From Rubrivivax sp. (GTDB lineage: Bacteria > Pseudomonadota > Gammaproteobacteria > Burkholderiales > Burkholderiaceae_C), in assembly GCA_022842305.1 (NCBI GenBank), contig JALHPY010000015.1:1-56734 (forward strand): a DNA stretch of 56,734 nucleotides. The letters are read 5' to 3'. The notes below the pieces were generated by a model. That model ran no database searches. It was given only the letters and a program-made list of their open reading frames with translations, and had not been told where the DNA came from. Positions within the stretch are counted from its first letter, which is position 1, and each line of letters starts with the position of its first letter. Below, piece after piece: positions 35,235-44,094 of this stretch. A program made the position numbers and the translations under genes.

Positions 35235-36157
35235 GGGGTGCTGCCCTGCATGATCTCGAGGAACACGTCTTCCAGGTCGACGCGGCCGATCTCCAGGTCC
35301 TCGACCTTGATGCCGGCCTCGCGCAGCGTGGCCAGCAGGGTCTCGACACCGGCCGCGTCGCGCGCCTTGAGCTGCACCACGCGCCCGGTGACGCGCGAGA
35401 GCGCCGCCACGGCCGGCGGCAGCGCGGCGTCGGTCTTGAAGCGCAGCATGGTGCTGGCGCGGCCGGCCAGCAGTGCCGAGGTCTTGTCCAGCGCCACCAC
35501 GCGGCCCTGCTTGAGCATGGCGATGCGGCCGCACAGGGCCTCGGCTTCTTCAAGGTAGTGCGTGGTCAGCAGCACGGTGTGGCCTTCGCGGTTCAGGCGC
35601 GAGATGAACTGCCACAGCGTCTGGCGCAGTTCCACGTCGACACCGGCCGTGGGCTCGTCCAGCACGATCACCGGCGGCCGGTGCACCAGCGCCTGCGCCA
35701 CCAGCACGCGGCGCTTCATGCCGCCCGACAGTTGCCGCATGTTGGCGCCGGCCTTGTCGGTCAGGCCCAAGGCGGCCAGCAGTTCGTCGATCCAGGCGTC
35801 GTTGTGCTTGACGCCGAAGTAGCCGCTCTGGATGCGCAGCGTCTCGCGCACGCTGAAGAAAGGGTCGAACACCAGCTCCTGCGGCACGATGCCCAGCGAC
35901 TTGCGCGCCGCGGCGTAGTCGGCCACCACGTCGTGGCCCATCACCGTGACGCGGCCGCCGCTGGCGCGCGCCAGCCCGGCCAGCACCGAGATCAAGGTGG
36001 TCTTGCCCGCGCCGTTGGGGCCCAGCAGGCCGAAAAATTCGCCCTGGGCCACGTCGAAGGACACGCCGTCCAGCGCGCGCACCTCGCCGCGTGCGCCCTT
36101 GTAGACCTTGCTGACGTTCTGGAAGCTGACGGCGATGGCGGCGGGGGCTGAGGGCAT
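35231..36157 (-). CDS. ABC transporter ATP-binding protein (YadG type)
   Basis: The product is 308 residues. Walker A GPNGAGKTT, Q-loop IVPQELVFDP, signature LSGGMKRR and Walker B VIVLDEPTAG are intact. The last 70 residues form the extra C-terminal domain common in ABC-2 ATPases (IGRVDLEDVFLEI). It forms a pair with the downstream permease. Confidence 0.93.
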   Translation of the reverse strand: MPSAPAAIAVSFQNVSKVYKGARGEVRALDGVSFDVAQGEFFGLLGPNGAGKTTLISVLAGLARASGGRVTVMGHDVVADYAAARKSLGIVPQELVFDPFFSVRETLRIQSGYFGVKHNDAWIDELLAALGLTDKAGANMRQLSGGMKRRVLVAQALVHRPPVIVLDEPTAGVDVELRQTLWQFISRLNREGHTVLLTTHYLEEAEALCGRIAMLKQGRVVALDKTSALLAGRASTMLRFKTDAALPPAVAALSRVTGRVVQLKARDAAGVETLLATLREAGIKVEDLEIGRVDLEDVFLEIMQGSTP

Positions 36158-36214
36158 GGAGCGCGGGATTGTAGGCAGTGGCAAGCCAGGCCCCCGATGC
36201 AAGAATGCCCGCCC

Positions 36215-36877
36215 ATGGCCCCACCGCCCAAGAAGCCGCGCCGCACGGCCGAACGCATCCTCGAGGTGACCCTCGACCTGTTCAACCGTTTCGGCGAGCC
36301 CAACGTCAGCACCACGCTGATCTCGGCCGAGCTGGGCATCAGCCCGGGCAACCTGTACTACCACTACCCGGCCAAGGACGAGCTGATCAACACGCTCTTC
36401 GGCCGTTACGAGCAGGCGCTGGACGAGATCCTGCGCGCCGCCGACGGCGTCGAGAACGTCGAGGACGCCTGGCTCTTCTTCCACATGCTGTTCGAGCTGA
36501 TCTGGAGCTACCGCTTCCTCTACCGCGACCTGAACGACCTGCTCAGCAAGAACCGCAAGCTCGAGACGCACTTCCAGTTCGTGCTCAAGAACAAGCAGCG
36601 CGCCATGCACCAGTTGCTGGACGGCCTGGCGCGCAGCGGCGCCATGCGCATCACCGGCGCCGAGGCCGCGCCCACCGCCACCGCCATGGTGGTGGTGGTG
36701 ACCTACTGGCTGAGCTACGAATACGTACGCGAGCCGCGCAAGGCGCTCGAGCCCGAGAGCGCCGCCGCCGCCATGGGCCGCGGCGCCTTCCACGCGCTGG
36801 CGCTGCTGCTGCCCTACCTGGACGGCCCTTCGCGCGAGCACCTGCACACGCTGGCCGCGGCCTACCTCAGCGACTGA
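36215..36877 (+). CDS. TetR/AcrR family regulator
   Basis: The product is 220 residues from ATG 36215; an ATG at 36197 is an alternative. HTH: AERILEVTLDLFNRFGEPNV, then ISAELGISPGNLYYHYPAKDEL. The ligand domain contains WSYRFLYRDLNDLL and a hydrophobic VVVVTYWLSYEYV, close to the PhaD/TetR_C group found in Burkholderiales. It is divergent from the ABC-2 transporter (57 bp between starts) and could control it. Confidence 0.88.
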   Translation: MAPPPKKPRRTAERILEVTLDLFNRFGEPNVSTTLISAELGISPGNLYYHYPAKDELINTLFGRYEQALDEILRAADGVENVEDAWLFFHMLFELIWSYRFLYRDLNDLLSKNRKLETHFQFVLKNKQRAMHQLLDGLARSGAMRITGAEAAPTATAMVVVVTYWLSYEYVREPRKALEPESAAAAMGRGAFHALALLLPYLDGPSREHLHTLAAAYLSD

Positions 36878-36902
36878 ACCACTCAAAACCGGAGACTGCC
36901 GC

Positions 36903-37865
36903 CCCACCCGCCGCCAGATCATCGTCCACGGCACAGCCGCGGCCGCCGCCATCGCCCTGCCCTCGCTGGCCCGGGCGCAGGCCTTCCCGGCGCGCCCTAT
37001 CCGCTACATCTGCCCCTGGGCAGCAGGCGGCTCCACCGACGCCGTGATCCGCGCCCTGGCCGAAAGCGCGGGCAAGATCCTGGGCCAGCAGGTCATCGTC
37101 GACAACAAGCCGGGCGCGGGCGGCGTGATGGGCGCCAACGAACTGGTCAATGCCAAGCCCGACGGCTACACCCTGAGCCAGCTGCCGCACGGCGTGTTCC
37201 GCATCCCGCACATGCAGAAGGTGCAGTTCGACGTGCTGAAGGACTTCACCTGGATCGCCTGCCTCACCGGCTACACCTTCGGCCTGGTGGTGCCGGCCGA
37301 TTCGGCCATCAAGAACATTGCCGACCTGGTGGCCTGGGCCAAGGCCAACCCGGGCAAGTTCAACTATGGCTCCACCGGCACCAGCCCGCACCTGGCGGTG
37401 GAAGAGTTCGCGCAGCGCGCCGGCATCACGCTCAACCACATCCCGTTCAAAGGCAACGCCGACAACATGCAGGCCCTGCTGGGCGGCCACACCATGGCCG
37501 CCAGCGACGCCACCGGCTGGGGCCCGCACGTCAACGCCGGCAAGCTGCGCCTGCTGGCCACCTACGGCAGCAAGCGCACCAAGCGCTGGCCCGACGTGCC
37601 CACGCTGGACGAGCTGGGCTACAAGACCGTGAGCGACTCGCCCTTCGGCGTGTGCGGCCCCAAGGGCATGGATCCGGCCGTGGTGCGCACGCTGCACGAC
37701 GCCTTCAAGAAGACCCTGGACGACCCTGCCGTGCAAGCCACCTGCGACAAGTTCGACCAGACCACGATCTACATGGGCACCGAGGCCTACACCCGCTTTG
37801 CGCGCGAAACCTTCGAGGCGGAGAAGGCCACGATCGAACGGCTGGGGCTGGCCGGAAAGGGCTGA
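36903..37865 (+). CDS. Bug/TctC periplasmic solute-binding protein lacking a normal start codon
   Basis: The open frame encodes a complete Bug-family protein: a Tat-like or Sec signal (TRRQIIVHGTAAAAAIALPS ending LARAQA), then FPARPIRYICPWAAGGSTDAV, and typical later motifs (IVDNKPGAGGVMGANELV, NYGSTGTSPHLAVEEF). Family members normally begin with Met-Thr-Arg-Arg-Gln. Here the codon before TRRQ, at 36903, is CCC, and no ATG, GTG or TTG precedes it in frame. A GGAGA ribosome site at 36891 is still correctly placed. GTG 37044 would remove the signal peptide. The gene may have lost its start by mutation, use a rare start, or reflect a base-calling error. No TctA/TctB gene is adjacent. Confidence 0.7.
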   Translation, partial: PTRRQIIVHGTAAAAAIALPSLARAQAFPARPIRYICPWAAGGSTDAVIRALAESAGKILGQQVIVDNKPGAGGVMGANELVNAKPDGYTLSQLPHGVFRIPHMQKVQFDVLKDFTWIACLTGYTFGLVVPADSAIKNIADLVAWAKANPGKFNYGSTGTSPHLAVEEFAQRAGITLNHIPFKGNADNMQALLGGHTMAASDATGWGPHVNAGKLRLLATYGSKRTKRWPDVPTLDELGYKTVSDSPFGVCGPKGMDPAVVRTLHDAFKKTLDDPAVQATCDKFDQTTIYMGTEAYTRFARETFEAEKATIERLGLAGKG

Positions 37866-37877
37866 TGGCGGGGGGCG

Positions 37878-38603
37878 TCAGCCCTGCCCCGCCCGCGCAC
37901 GGCCCCATCGCGCTGCGACCAACGCAGCCAGCGCAAAGGCCGCCGGCACCACGGCCTGCACAGATCCCATGGTCCACAGCGTGGCCGTGCTGACGGCGCA
38001 CCAGGCCAGCGCACAACCCCAGGCCAGCGTCAGCAAGCCGCGCGCCAGCGGCGATCCGCCCTGCAGGCCCAGCAGCAGCGCCAGCGTGGTGCAGGCCGTG
38101 GGGTCGGGCGCCACGGCAAAGACCTCGGCCTGCGCCAGCGGCCGGCCAAAGGCCGGTGCCAGCAGCGGGTAGGCCAACAGGGCCAGCAGGCCAAGCGTCA
38201 ATGCCAGGCGTCGCCGCAGCAGCGCGGCAGCGGACCGCAACGCGCCTTCAGCCGCCAGGCCCAGCAGCAGCAGTGCCTGCAGGCCGAATCCCAGCGCAAA
38301 GCCCTGCGCCGCCCAGTTGATGGGGGCGTAGCGCTGCTGGAGGAAGCCCCAGCCCACCCCCGCCCAGGCCAGCGCCAGGCCGGCCAGCGTGAAGCGCAGC
38401 ACCGGCGTGGGCGCTGATCGGTGGCGCAACTGCGGCGCCATGGCCAGCAGCACCATGGCCAGCAGCCCCAACGCCACCAGCAGGCCCTGCCAGGGCCACA
38501 GCGCCTGGTTGTGCAACTCGAACAGCCGCCAGTAGCTGCGCGGCGCAAACATCAGGAAGTCGGCCGGCCTGTATGTCCACCACTCGGTCCACCACTCGCT
38601 CAC
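37878..38603 (-). CDS. DUF6064-like multi-pass membrane protein
   Basis: The product is 241 residues with about six hydrophobic segments. The opening MSEWWTEWWTYRPADFLMF and RSYWRLFELHNQALWPWQ match what I recall of the DUF6064 family. Its ATG overlaps the stop of the aldo/keto reductase gene (ATGA), so the two are coupled. Function unknown. Confidence 0.75.
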   Translation of the reverse strand: MSEWWTEWWTYRPADFLMFAPRSYWRLFELHNQALWPWQGLLVALGLLAMVLLAMAPQLRHRSAPTPVLRFTLAGLALAWAGVGWGFLQQRYAPINWAAQGFALGFGLQALLLLGLAAEGALRSAAALLRRRLALTLGLLALLAYPLLAPAFGRPLAQAEVFAVAPDPTACTTLALLLGLQGGSPLARGLLTLAWGCALAWCAVSTATLWTMGSVQAVVPAAFALAALVAARWGRARAGQG

Positions 38604-39559
38604 AGTGCCGCCACGTCGGCCGCCATGCGCGCGCGCAGTGCGGCGTCGGGCAGCGGGCCGCGCGCCACGCCCAGGTTCTCACGCACATGGGCCACCTGGC
38701 TGGTGGCCGGGATGGCACAGGTCACGGCCGGGTGCGACACCACGAACTTCAGCGCCACCTGCGCCCAACTGCTGCAGCCGATCTCGGCCGCCCAGCCGGG
38801 CAGACGGTGGCGCTGCAGGCGCTGCAGCAGCGCGCCTTCCTGGAAGGGCCGGTTGGCCAGCACGGCCATGCCGCGTTCGCGCGCCAGCGGCAGCAGACGC
38901 TGCTCGGCCTCGCGGTCCAGCAGGTTGTAGCTGAACTGCACGACATCCAGCGGCTGCGTGCGCATCAGCTGCTCGAACTCGGCGTGGCGCCGCCCTTCCG
39001 AGGTGGTGATGCCCACGTAGCGCAGGCGCCCGGCGGCCTTCATCTCCAGCAGCCGCGGCAGGTGCTGCTGCCAGGCCAGCAGGTTGTGCACCTGCATCAG
39101 GTCGAAGCGCGGCACGCCCCAGAAGGCGCGCGAGGCCTCGATCTGCGCCGCGCCGCGCGCAGCGTCGCCCACCCACACCTTCTCGGCCGAGAACAGCGCC
39201 GCCGGGTGGCGCAGGCGCGCCAATGCATGGCCGATGGTGGGTTGCGACGAGCCGTACATCGGTGAGCTGTCGATGAGCCGGCCGCCGCCCTCGAAGAAGG
39301 CCTGCACGACCTGGGTGCAGGCCTGCAGCGCCGCCGGGTCGGCGCCCACGTTGAAGGTGATCCAGCTGCCCAGGCCCACCAGCGGCAAAGCTTCGCCCGT
39401 GGACGGAATGGGCCGCGTGAGCAGCGGCGCGGCCGCAGCCGCGGTCGCAGCAGGCCATGGCGCCGCGGCCAGGAGCCCGGCCGCGCCGGCACTGCGCAGC
39501 CAGCGCCTGCGCGCGGCACGAGCATCGACACCGTTGCGAGGATTGGACGAACCCACCAT
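38600..39559 (-). CDS. Tat-exported aldo/keto reductase
   Basis: The product is 319 residues. A twin-arginine signal (ARRRWLRSAGAAGLLAAAP) points to periplasmic export. The AKR barrel follows with Asp and Tyr in DSSPMYGSS, Lys in SAEKVWVG and His in LMQVHNLL, the usual catalytic tetrad, and CAIPATSQVAHVRENL near the cofactor end. An exported NADPH-dependent AKR would lack soluble cofactor unless folded with it, which is what Tat allows. Confidence 0.88.
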   Translation of the reverse strand: MVGSSNPRNGVDARAARRRWLRSAGAAGLLAAAPWPAATAAAAAPLLTRPIPSTGEALPLVGLGSWITFNVGADPAALQACTQVVQAFFEGGGRLIDSSPMYGSSQPTIGHALARLRHPAALFSAEKVWVGDAARGAAQIEASRAFWGVPRFDLMQVHNLLAWQQHLPRLLEMKAAGRLRYVGITTSEGRRHAEFEQLMRTQPLDVVQFSYNLLDREAEQRLLPLARERGMAVLANRPFQEGALLQRLQRHRLPGWAAEIGCSSWAQVALKFVVSHPAVTCAIPATSQVAHVRENLGVARGPLPDAALRARMAADVAAL

Positions 39560-39664
39560 GGCAAGCCCCCGGACGCCCCAAGAGCCCTCACTGTAGCGAC
39601 CGGCGGCGCAGTGGGCATCGTCGCGACCGCGATGGCACACTGCCGGCCGCCCGATATCAAGACC

Positions 39665-40549
39665 ATGCCCCACCAGCTCGACATCTTCGACGACAGCCGC
39701 GACGTGGGCCTGCGCAACGACCTGGCGCAGGCCCTGCTCGACGGCCAACCGGACGCGGCCCAGGCCGCCGCCCGGACGCTGCAGGCCGAGTTCGGCGGCG
39801 ACACCGTGCTGGCGCCGGCCGCCCTGCTGATCGAACACCTGGTCTGGCAGCGGTCGATCACGGGCCCGCTGGACGTGGCCGCCTTGCTGGACGCACGCCG
39901 CCGCCTGGAAGGCCCGATCGCCGCTGCGGCCGCGGCCGCGCTGGGCGCTCGAGACGCCGCGGCCTGGCTGCAGGGCCAATGGCGCTGGCTGGCCGACAGG
40001 GCGGCTGCCGTGGGCTGGCAGCCTGCGCAAGCCGATGCCCATGCCGCCGCCTTGTACCTGCGCGCGCAGGCCTGGCAGGCGGCGGCGCAGGCCGTGGCGC
40101 GCATCGAATCCTGGCGGCGCATTCCCGTGCCGCTGCTGTGGATGACGCAGGCGCGCTGGCGCAGCGAAGGTGCCGATGCCGCCTGGCCCCTGCTGGCCGA
40201 GGCCTTGTGGCTGGCGCCCGCCCGCGCAGCGGCGCTGCTGCCGCAACTGGCCGACGCGCGGCTGGACAAGCTGGTGGCACGCTTCGAGGCGCAGTTCGAC
40301 ACCACGATGGGGTCGGGCGAAGAGTGGGCCTGGCTGCCGGCCTTTGTGCTGGTCGAGCAACCGCTGCTGGCCGCCGCACTGGCGCCCGCCACCGCGCCCG
40401 CGGAAGCGCCGCCGGGCCAGGCCTTCGGTGCGGTGATGGCGCTGCTGCGGCTGGAACGCCAGGGGCGGCACCACGAGATCGTGGCCCAGCGCGCGCGCCT
40501 GCGGGCGCTGTCGGCCGCGCTGTTCGCGGCCTACATGGCTCCGCGCTGA
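39665..40549 (+). CDS. Conserved unknown cytosolic protein
   Basis: The product is 294 residues from ATG 39665. It starts MPHQLDIFDDSRDVGLRNDL, a pattern I have seen in uncharacterised Burkholderiales proteins, and is otherwise helical and Ala/Arg-rich, perhaps a TPR-like solenoid. No signal peptide or membrane segment. It is divergent from the AKR gene. Confidence 0.65.
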   Translation: MPHQLDIFDDSRDVGLRNDLAQALLDGQPDAAQAAARTLQAEFGGDTVLAPAALLIEHLVWQRSITGPLDVAALLDARRRLEGPIAAAAAAALGARDAAAWLQGQWRWLADRAAAVGWQPAQADAHAAALYLRAQAWQAAAQAVARIESWRRIPVPLLWMTQARWRSEGADAAWPLLAEALWLAPARAAALLPQLADARLDKLVARFEAQFDTTMGSGEEWAWLPAFVLVEQPLLAAALAPATAPAEAPPGQAFGAVMALLRLERQGRHHEIVAQRARLRALSAALFAAYMAPR

Positions 40550-40624
40550 CGGGCCTTGGAGCTGCCGCGCGTTGGCTGCGCAGGGCTGAAGACGGCCGAG
40601 CGCGCGGTGCGGGCCCGCCGAACG

Positions 40625-40939
40625 TCAGTCGTGCGCGACGCTCAGCTGTGCTTCCACCAGCTGGCCCACGCGGCGGGCCGCGCGGTCGATGGTGACGTGG
40701 ACGTCCGTGCCGATGTCCACCACGGTTGCCGCCGGTGCGCCGCGCAGTTGAACCTGCATGACGCAGTAGGTTTCCCGATGGCCGAGCCGACCCGCGGTGT
40801 CGCCGAACTTCACCCAGACATGCGCGACGCGGTCGCTGAGGTGCTTCAGGCGCAGCTGCAGTCGGCGCCGCGCATGCTCGGCCAATCCCTCGTGGCCAAT
40901 GCGGCCATCTGCTGCGCGTGCGAAGAATCGGATGTCCAT
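40625..40939 (-). CDS. HPF/RaiA-like ribosome-associated protein
   Basis: The product is 104 residues from ATG 40939. It follows the HPF/sigma-54 modulation pattern: a beta strand, helix RRRLQLRLKHLSDRVAHVWV, strands YCVMQVQLRGAPAATVVDIG, then helix VHVTIDRAARRVGQLV. It lacks the long-HPF C-terminal domain. Such proteins can cause ribosome hibernation in stress; it precedes the stress island. It is divergent from the LysR gene. Confidence 0.68.
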   Translation of the reverse strand: MDIRFFARAADGRIGHEGLAEHARRRLQLRLKHLSDRVAHVWVKFGDTAGRLGHRETYCVMQVQLRGAPAATVVDIGTDVHVTIDRAARRVGQLVEAQLSVAHD

Positions 40940-41011
40940 GGCCCGTCTTTCCCGGCGGTTGGGTGGACACCGGGCTTCACACTCTAGGAGCCCGAAGAGT
41001 CCGCGTAAACT

Positions 41012-41031
41012 CGAATAATTGCCGTCATTCG
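41012..41031. promoter_or_regulatory. Inverted repeat between the HPF-like and LysR genes
   Basis: CGAAT-N10-ATTCG has dyad symmetry about 15-30 bp upstream of the LysR start and 73 bp from the HPF-like start. It is a candidate LysR-type binding site. Confidence 0.35.
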
Positions 41032-41045
41032 CTCGACTAAATCTG

Positions 41046-41999
41046 ATGACCGCCATGAACTACAAGCATCTTCACTACTTCCTGCAGGTGGCCGAAACCG
41101 GCAGCGTGGCCGCGGCCAGCCGCCAGCTGCACCTGACGCCGCAGACCATCAGCGGCCAGATCCAGTTGCTGGCCGATCGCCTGGGGGGCCCCTTGTTCGA
41201 GAAGGTCGGGCGGCGCCTGGTGCTCACCGACACGGGGCAGGTCGCCCTGAGCTACGCCCAGGAGATCTTCTCGCTGGGCTCCGAGCTGGAAGCCGCGGTG
41301 CGCGAGAAGACACAGCAGGGTCGGACGATGGAGTTCCGCGTCGGGGTGGCCGACGTGGTGCCCAAGTCGATCGCCTTTCACCTGGTGCAGCCAGCCTTGA
41401 AGATCGAAGAGCCCTTGCGCATCGTCTGCAGGGAGTGGCGCCTGGACCGCCTGCTGTCCGAGCTGGCGGTGCACTCGCTGGACCTGGTGATCGCCGACGC
41501 ACCGCTGCCGCCCACGGTCAGCGTGAAGGCCTTCAGCCACCGCCTGGGCAGTTCGCGCATCGCCGTCTTCGCCGCACAGGCCCTGAAGGCGCGCACGCGC
41601 AAGCCCTTCCCCGATTGCCTGGATGGCGCACCGCTGCTGATGCCGGGCGAGGATTCGGCGGCCGGGCAGCGCCTGCGCACCTGGTTCAAGTCGCAGGCGC
41701 TGCGCCCGCGCATCGTGGCCGAGTTCGACGACAGCGCGCTGGCGCAGGAATTCGGCCGCCAGGGCGTGGGCTACCTGCTGGGCCCAGAGGTCCTGACCCA
41801 GGAGATCGAGTCGCGCCTGCAGGTGCAGCACGTGGGCACCATCGACGAGGTCGAGGAGCAGTTCTTTGCCATCTCGATCGAACGGCGCATCACCCACCCC
41901 TGCCTGCTGGCCATCACCCGTGCAGCCCGTGACGGGCTGTTCCAGCCCGAAGAACGCGCCCAGCCGGCCCGTGCCGCGCCGCGCCGCAAGGCGGCCTGA
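41046..41999 (+). CDS. LysR-family regulator, NhaR-like
   Basis: The product is 317 residues; ATG 41055 is an alternative start closer to family usage (MNYKHLHYFLQV). The HTH reads SVAAASRQLHLTPQTISGQI, close to NhaR, a regulator linked to sodium and other stress. The effector domain follows, ending in a basic tail (RAAPRRKAA). No nhaA is nearby, so its target is unknown; the DUF2062 gene lies 34 bp downstream. Confidence 0.88.
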   Translation: MTAMNYKHLHYFLQVAETGSVAAASRQLHLTPQTISGQIQLLADRLGGPLFEKVGRRLVLTDTGQVALSYAQEIFSLGSELEAAVREKTQQGRTMEFRVGVADVVPKSIAFHLVQPALKIEEPLRIVCREWRLDRLLSELAVHSLDLVIADAPLPPTVSVKAFSHRLGSSRIAVFAAQALKARTRKPFPDCLDGAPLLMPGEDSAAGQRLRTWFKSQALRPRIVAEFDDSALAQEFGRQGVGYLLGPEVLTQEIESRLQVQHVGTIDEVEEQFFAISIERRITHPCLLAITRAARDGLFQPEERAQPARAAPRRKAA

Positions 42000-42033
42000 C
42001 ACAAGCTCCCGATGCACCGTCGATAAGCCGCGC

Positions 42034-42564
42034 ATGAAGAAGCTGGATGACTGGCTGCCCAGCGCCGAAGCCATCCGGGCCAACCGCTGGCTGCGCTGGC
42101 TGGGCCCCGCGCTGCACCACCCGCGGCTGTGGCACATGAGCCGGCGCGGGCTCGCGCTGGGCATGGCGCTGGGCATCTTCTTCGGCCTGCTGGTCCCGCT
42201 GGCCCAGATTCCCTTGAGCGCCGCCGCCGCGGTGGTGCTGCGCGCCAACGTCCCGGCCGCGGTGGCCAGCACCCTGGTCACCAACCCGCTGACCTTCGGC
42301 CCCGTGTACTACGCCGCCTGGGCCTTGGGCAGCGCCATCCTCGGCGAGTCGGCCCAGGCGCCGGCCCCCGCCATCGCCGCCGCGGAAGTCGACACCGTGG
42401 ATGAAAGCTGGTGGCAGCAAACCATGCGCCGCATCCTGGGCGTCGGCAAGCCGCTGCTGCTTGGCCTGGCGGTTCTGGCCACGGCCGTGGGCATCGCGAC
42501 CTACTTCCTGGTCCTGGCGGCCTGGAAGCTGTCCGTGCTGTGGAAGCGGCATCGGCGGCGCTGA
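42034..42564 (+). CDS. DUF2062 membrane protein
   Basis: The product is 176 residues. DUF2062 features: a short N-terminal helix, LALGMALGIFFGLLVPLAQIPLSAAAAVVLRAN and TNPLTFGPVYYAAWALG, with a last hydrophobic segment near 145-168. Function unknown. It converges with the Usp gene; the 162 bp between them carry no clear gene. Confidence 0.88.
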   Translation: MKKLDDWLPSAEAIRANRWLRWLGPALHHPRLWHMSRRGLALGMALGIFFGLLVPLAQIPLSAAAAVVLRANVPAAVASTLVTNPLTFGPVYYAAWALGSAILGESAQAPAPAIAAAEVDTVDESWWQQTMRRILGVGKPLLLGLAVLATAVGIATYFLVLAAWKLSVLWKRHRRR

Positions 42565-42726
42565 AGCACCGCCGCAGGGTCGGCCTTCAGAAGCTTCCGA
42601 AAGCGGCTCCCAGCACCACCACGGCCACCAGCGCCATCAGGGGTACGCAAACCGCCACCACCCCCCTGCAAGGCAAGGTCGACGGGAAGCCGGGCCCGAG
42701 CCTGGAGTGCTCGTGCGGCCATCCGG

Positions 42727-43632
42727 TCAGTGCGACATCAGCAGTGGAACCGTCATCGTCTCCAGCATCGTGCGGGTGACGCCCCCCAGCACCAGTTCCC
42801 ACAGCCGCGGGTGGCCGTAGCCTCCCATCACGATGAAGTCGGCCTGCGTGTCCGCGGCGTGCGACAGCAGGGCCTCGGCCACCGCGACGTCCGGCACCCA
42901 ACCGCGCTGCATGCGCTCGCCCATGGAAGGTTCGGCCTGGCTCAGCACGGTCATCGTGGTTTGCACCCCATGCCTTGCAAGGTGGTCGGCCACCTGCCGC
43001 AGGGATGCCCGGCACGCCGCGACATCGGCACGATCGGCATCCGCAAAACTGACCAGCCCCACTTCGGAGCAGCGCACCAGCAGCGGCAGGGCGTCGCGCA
43101 GCGCGCGTCCGCTTTCCCGGGTGTCGGACCAGGCCACCAGCGCGCGCCGCAAGGCCCCCGCGTCGGGCGCCGCGGCGCCGTTGGCGGTCCACCCGACGTA
43201 GGGCACCGTCATCACCGGGCAGGCGGCACCGACCAGCAGCCGCGCAGACTGACCCGTCGTCAGCCCGCCCTCGCCGGCCGGATCCCGCTGCGACGTGATC
43301 AGCAGATCCGCCGTCCTGGCATGTGCCTGCAAGGCATCGACCGCATCACCTTCGGCGAGCCGCACCTCGACGGCCACGTCGTGGCGTTGGCGTACGCCCG
43401 CCGCCAGACGTTCACCGATGCCGAGCAGCGCATCCCGCTGTGCCTGCCCGAGCTGCTGCGCCAGCGATGCGGTCTCCGCGCTGAAGCCCACGCCGGCATT
43501 CACCGGGGCAGTGACCAGCAGCGCCGTCAGTCTGGCGCCCGTTTGCGCCGCCAGCGAGGCCGCCAGATCGACCGCATGCCGAGACAGCCACTCGTCCTCG
43601 ACATGGACCACCAGATCGCGCAGGGTTGTCAT
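42727..43632 (-). CDS. Universal stress protein with two tandem Usp domains
   Basis: The product is 301 residues from ATG 43632, preceded by GGAG; ATG 43650 overlaps the upstream stop and is possible. The first domain (about 1-145) begins LRDLVVHVEDEWLSRHAV; the second ends in DFIVMGGYGHPRLWELVLGG and TRTMLETMTVPLLMSH, the usual Usp nucleotide-binding end GxxxG...S/T. It is divergent from the P-type ATPase. Confidence 0.92.
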   Translation of the reverse strand: MTTLRDLVVHVEDEWLSRHAVDLAASLAAQTGARLTALLVTAPVNAGVGFSAETASLAQQLGQAQRDALLGIGERLAAGVRQRHDVAVEVRLAEGDAVDALQAHARTADLLITSQRDPAGEGGLTTGQSARLLVGAACPVMTVPYVGWTANGAAAPDAGALRRALVAWSDTRESGRALRDALPLLVRCSEVGLVSFADADRADVAACRASLRQVADHLARHGVQTTMTVLSQAEPSMGERMQRGWVPDVAVAEALLSHAADTQADFIVMGGYGHPRLWELVLGGVTRTMLETMTVPLLMSH

Positions 43633-43646
43633 GGCTTGCCGCTCCA

Positions 43647-43799
43647 TCAAAGCCGCTCACGCTCGATGCCCAGTGTCCGGCAGGCGCGCAACCGGTCCCG
43701 TTCGGCCGCCTGGCGCGCCTCGATGCGTCCGTTGGCAGACAGCACGCTGGCCAGCAGCGCGGCAGCGGCGTCGTGGGCCGTGGGCATGGTCGCAAGCAT
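43647..43799 (-). CDS. Small 50-residue protein coupled to usp
   Basis: The frame starts at ATG 43799 with GGAGGTGCC just upstream and ends in a TGATG overlap with the alternative usp start. The sequence is helical: AAALLASVLSANGRIEARQ and LRACRTLGIERERL, which resembles the first helices of TerB-like proteins. It may be a small functional peptide or a truncated TerB-like gene. Confidence 0.5.
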   Translation of the reverse strand: MLATMPTAHDAAAALLASVLSANGRIEARQAAERDRLRACRTLGIERERL

Positions 43800-43967
43800 C
43801 GGCACCTCCTGCTTGTGCAGGGCTCGGCATGACTGTAGATCTGGTGACCTGTGTCCGGTGCTCGAATATTCGCTGGCGATTCATCGAGAAAAGGCGGCGC
43901 TTCAGGCGCGCTGCCCCGTGCCCGCCCAACCCGGCCGGGCCCGGCGGACGACCGCCCGGCACGGTGA

Positions 43968-43981
43968 TTGATGCACCTCAA
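43968..43981 (+). promoter_or_regulatory. FNR/ANR-like box upstream of the P-type ATPase gene
   Basis: TTGAT-GCAC-CTCAA matches the FNR/ANR consensus TTGAT-N4-ATCAA at nine of ten positions. It lies 114 bp upstream of the ATPase ATG. Usp/CBS/ion-pump clusters are often under oxygen control in Proteobacteria, which fits, but chance occurrence is not excluded. Confidence 0.4.
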
Positions 43982-44094
43982 CGCCGCACCCGGAACCGGG
44001 GCCCACGCTGGGGTGTCTGCCAGGTGGCGGCTCCCCCGGGATCTGTTGCCGCGGGGCAGTTGAGCCGGGTCTCGTCCACACCAGGAGATACTGA

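Noticed and set aside
42587..42670. Tiny membrane peptide on the minus strand (VPLMALVAVVVLGAAFGSF)
   Set aside because: The open frame ends in a plausible hydrophobic stretch, but there is no supported start codon or ribosome site and it is under 30 residues.
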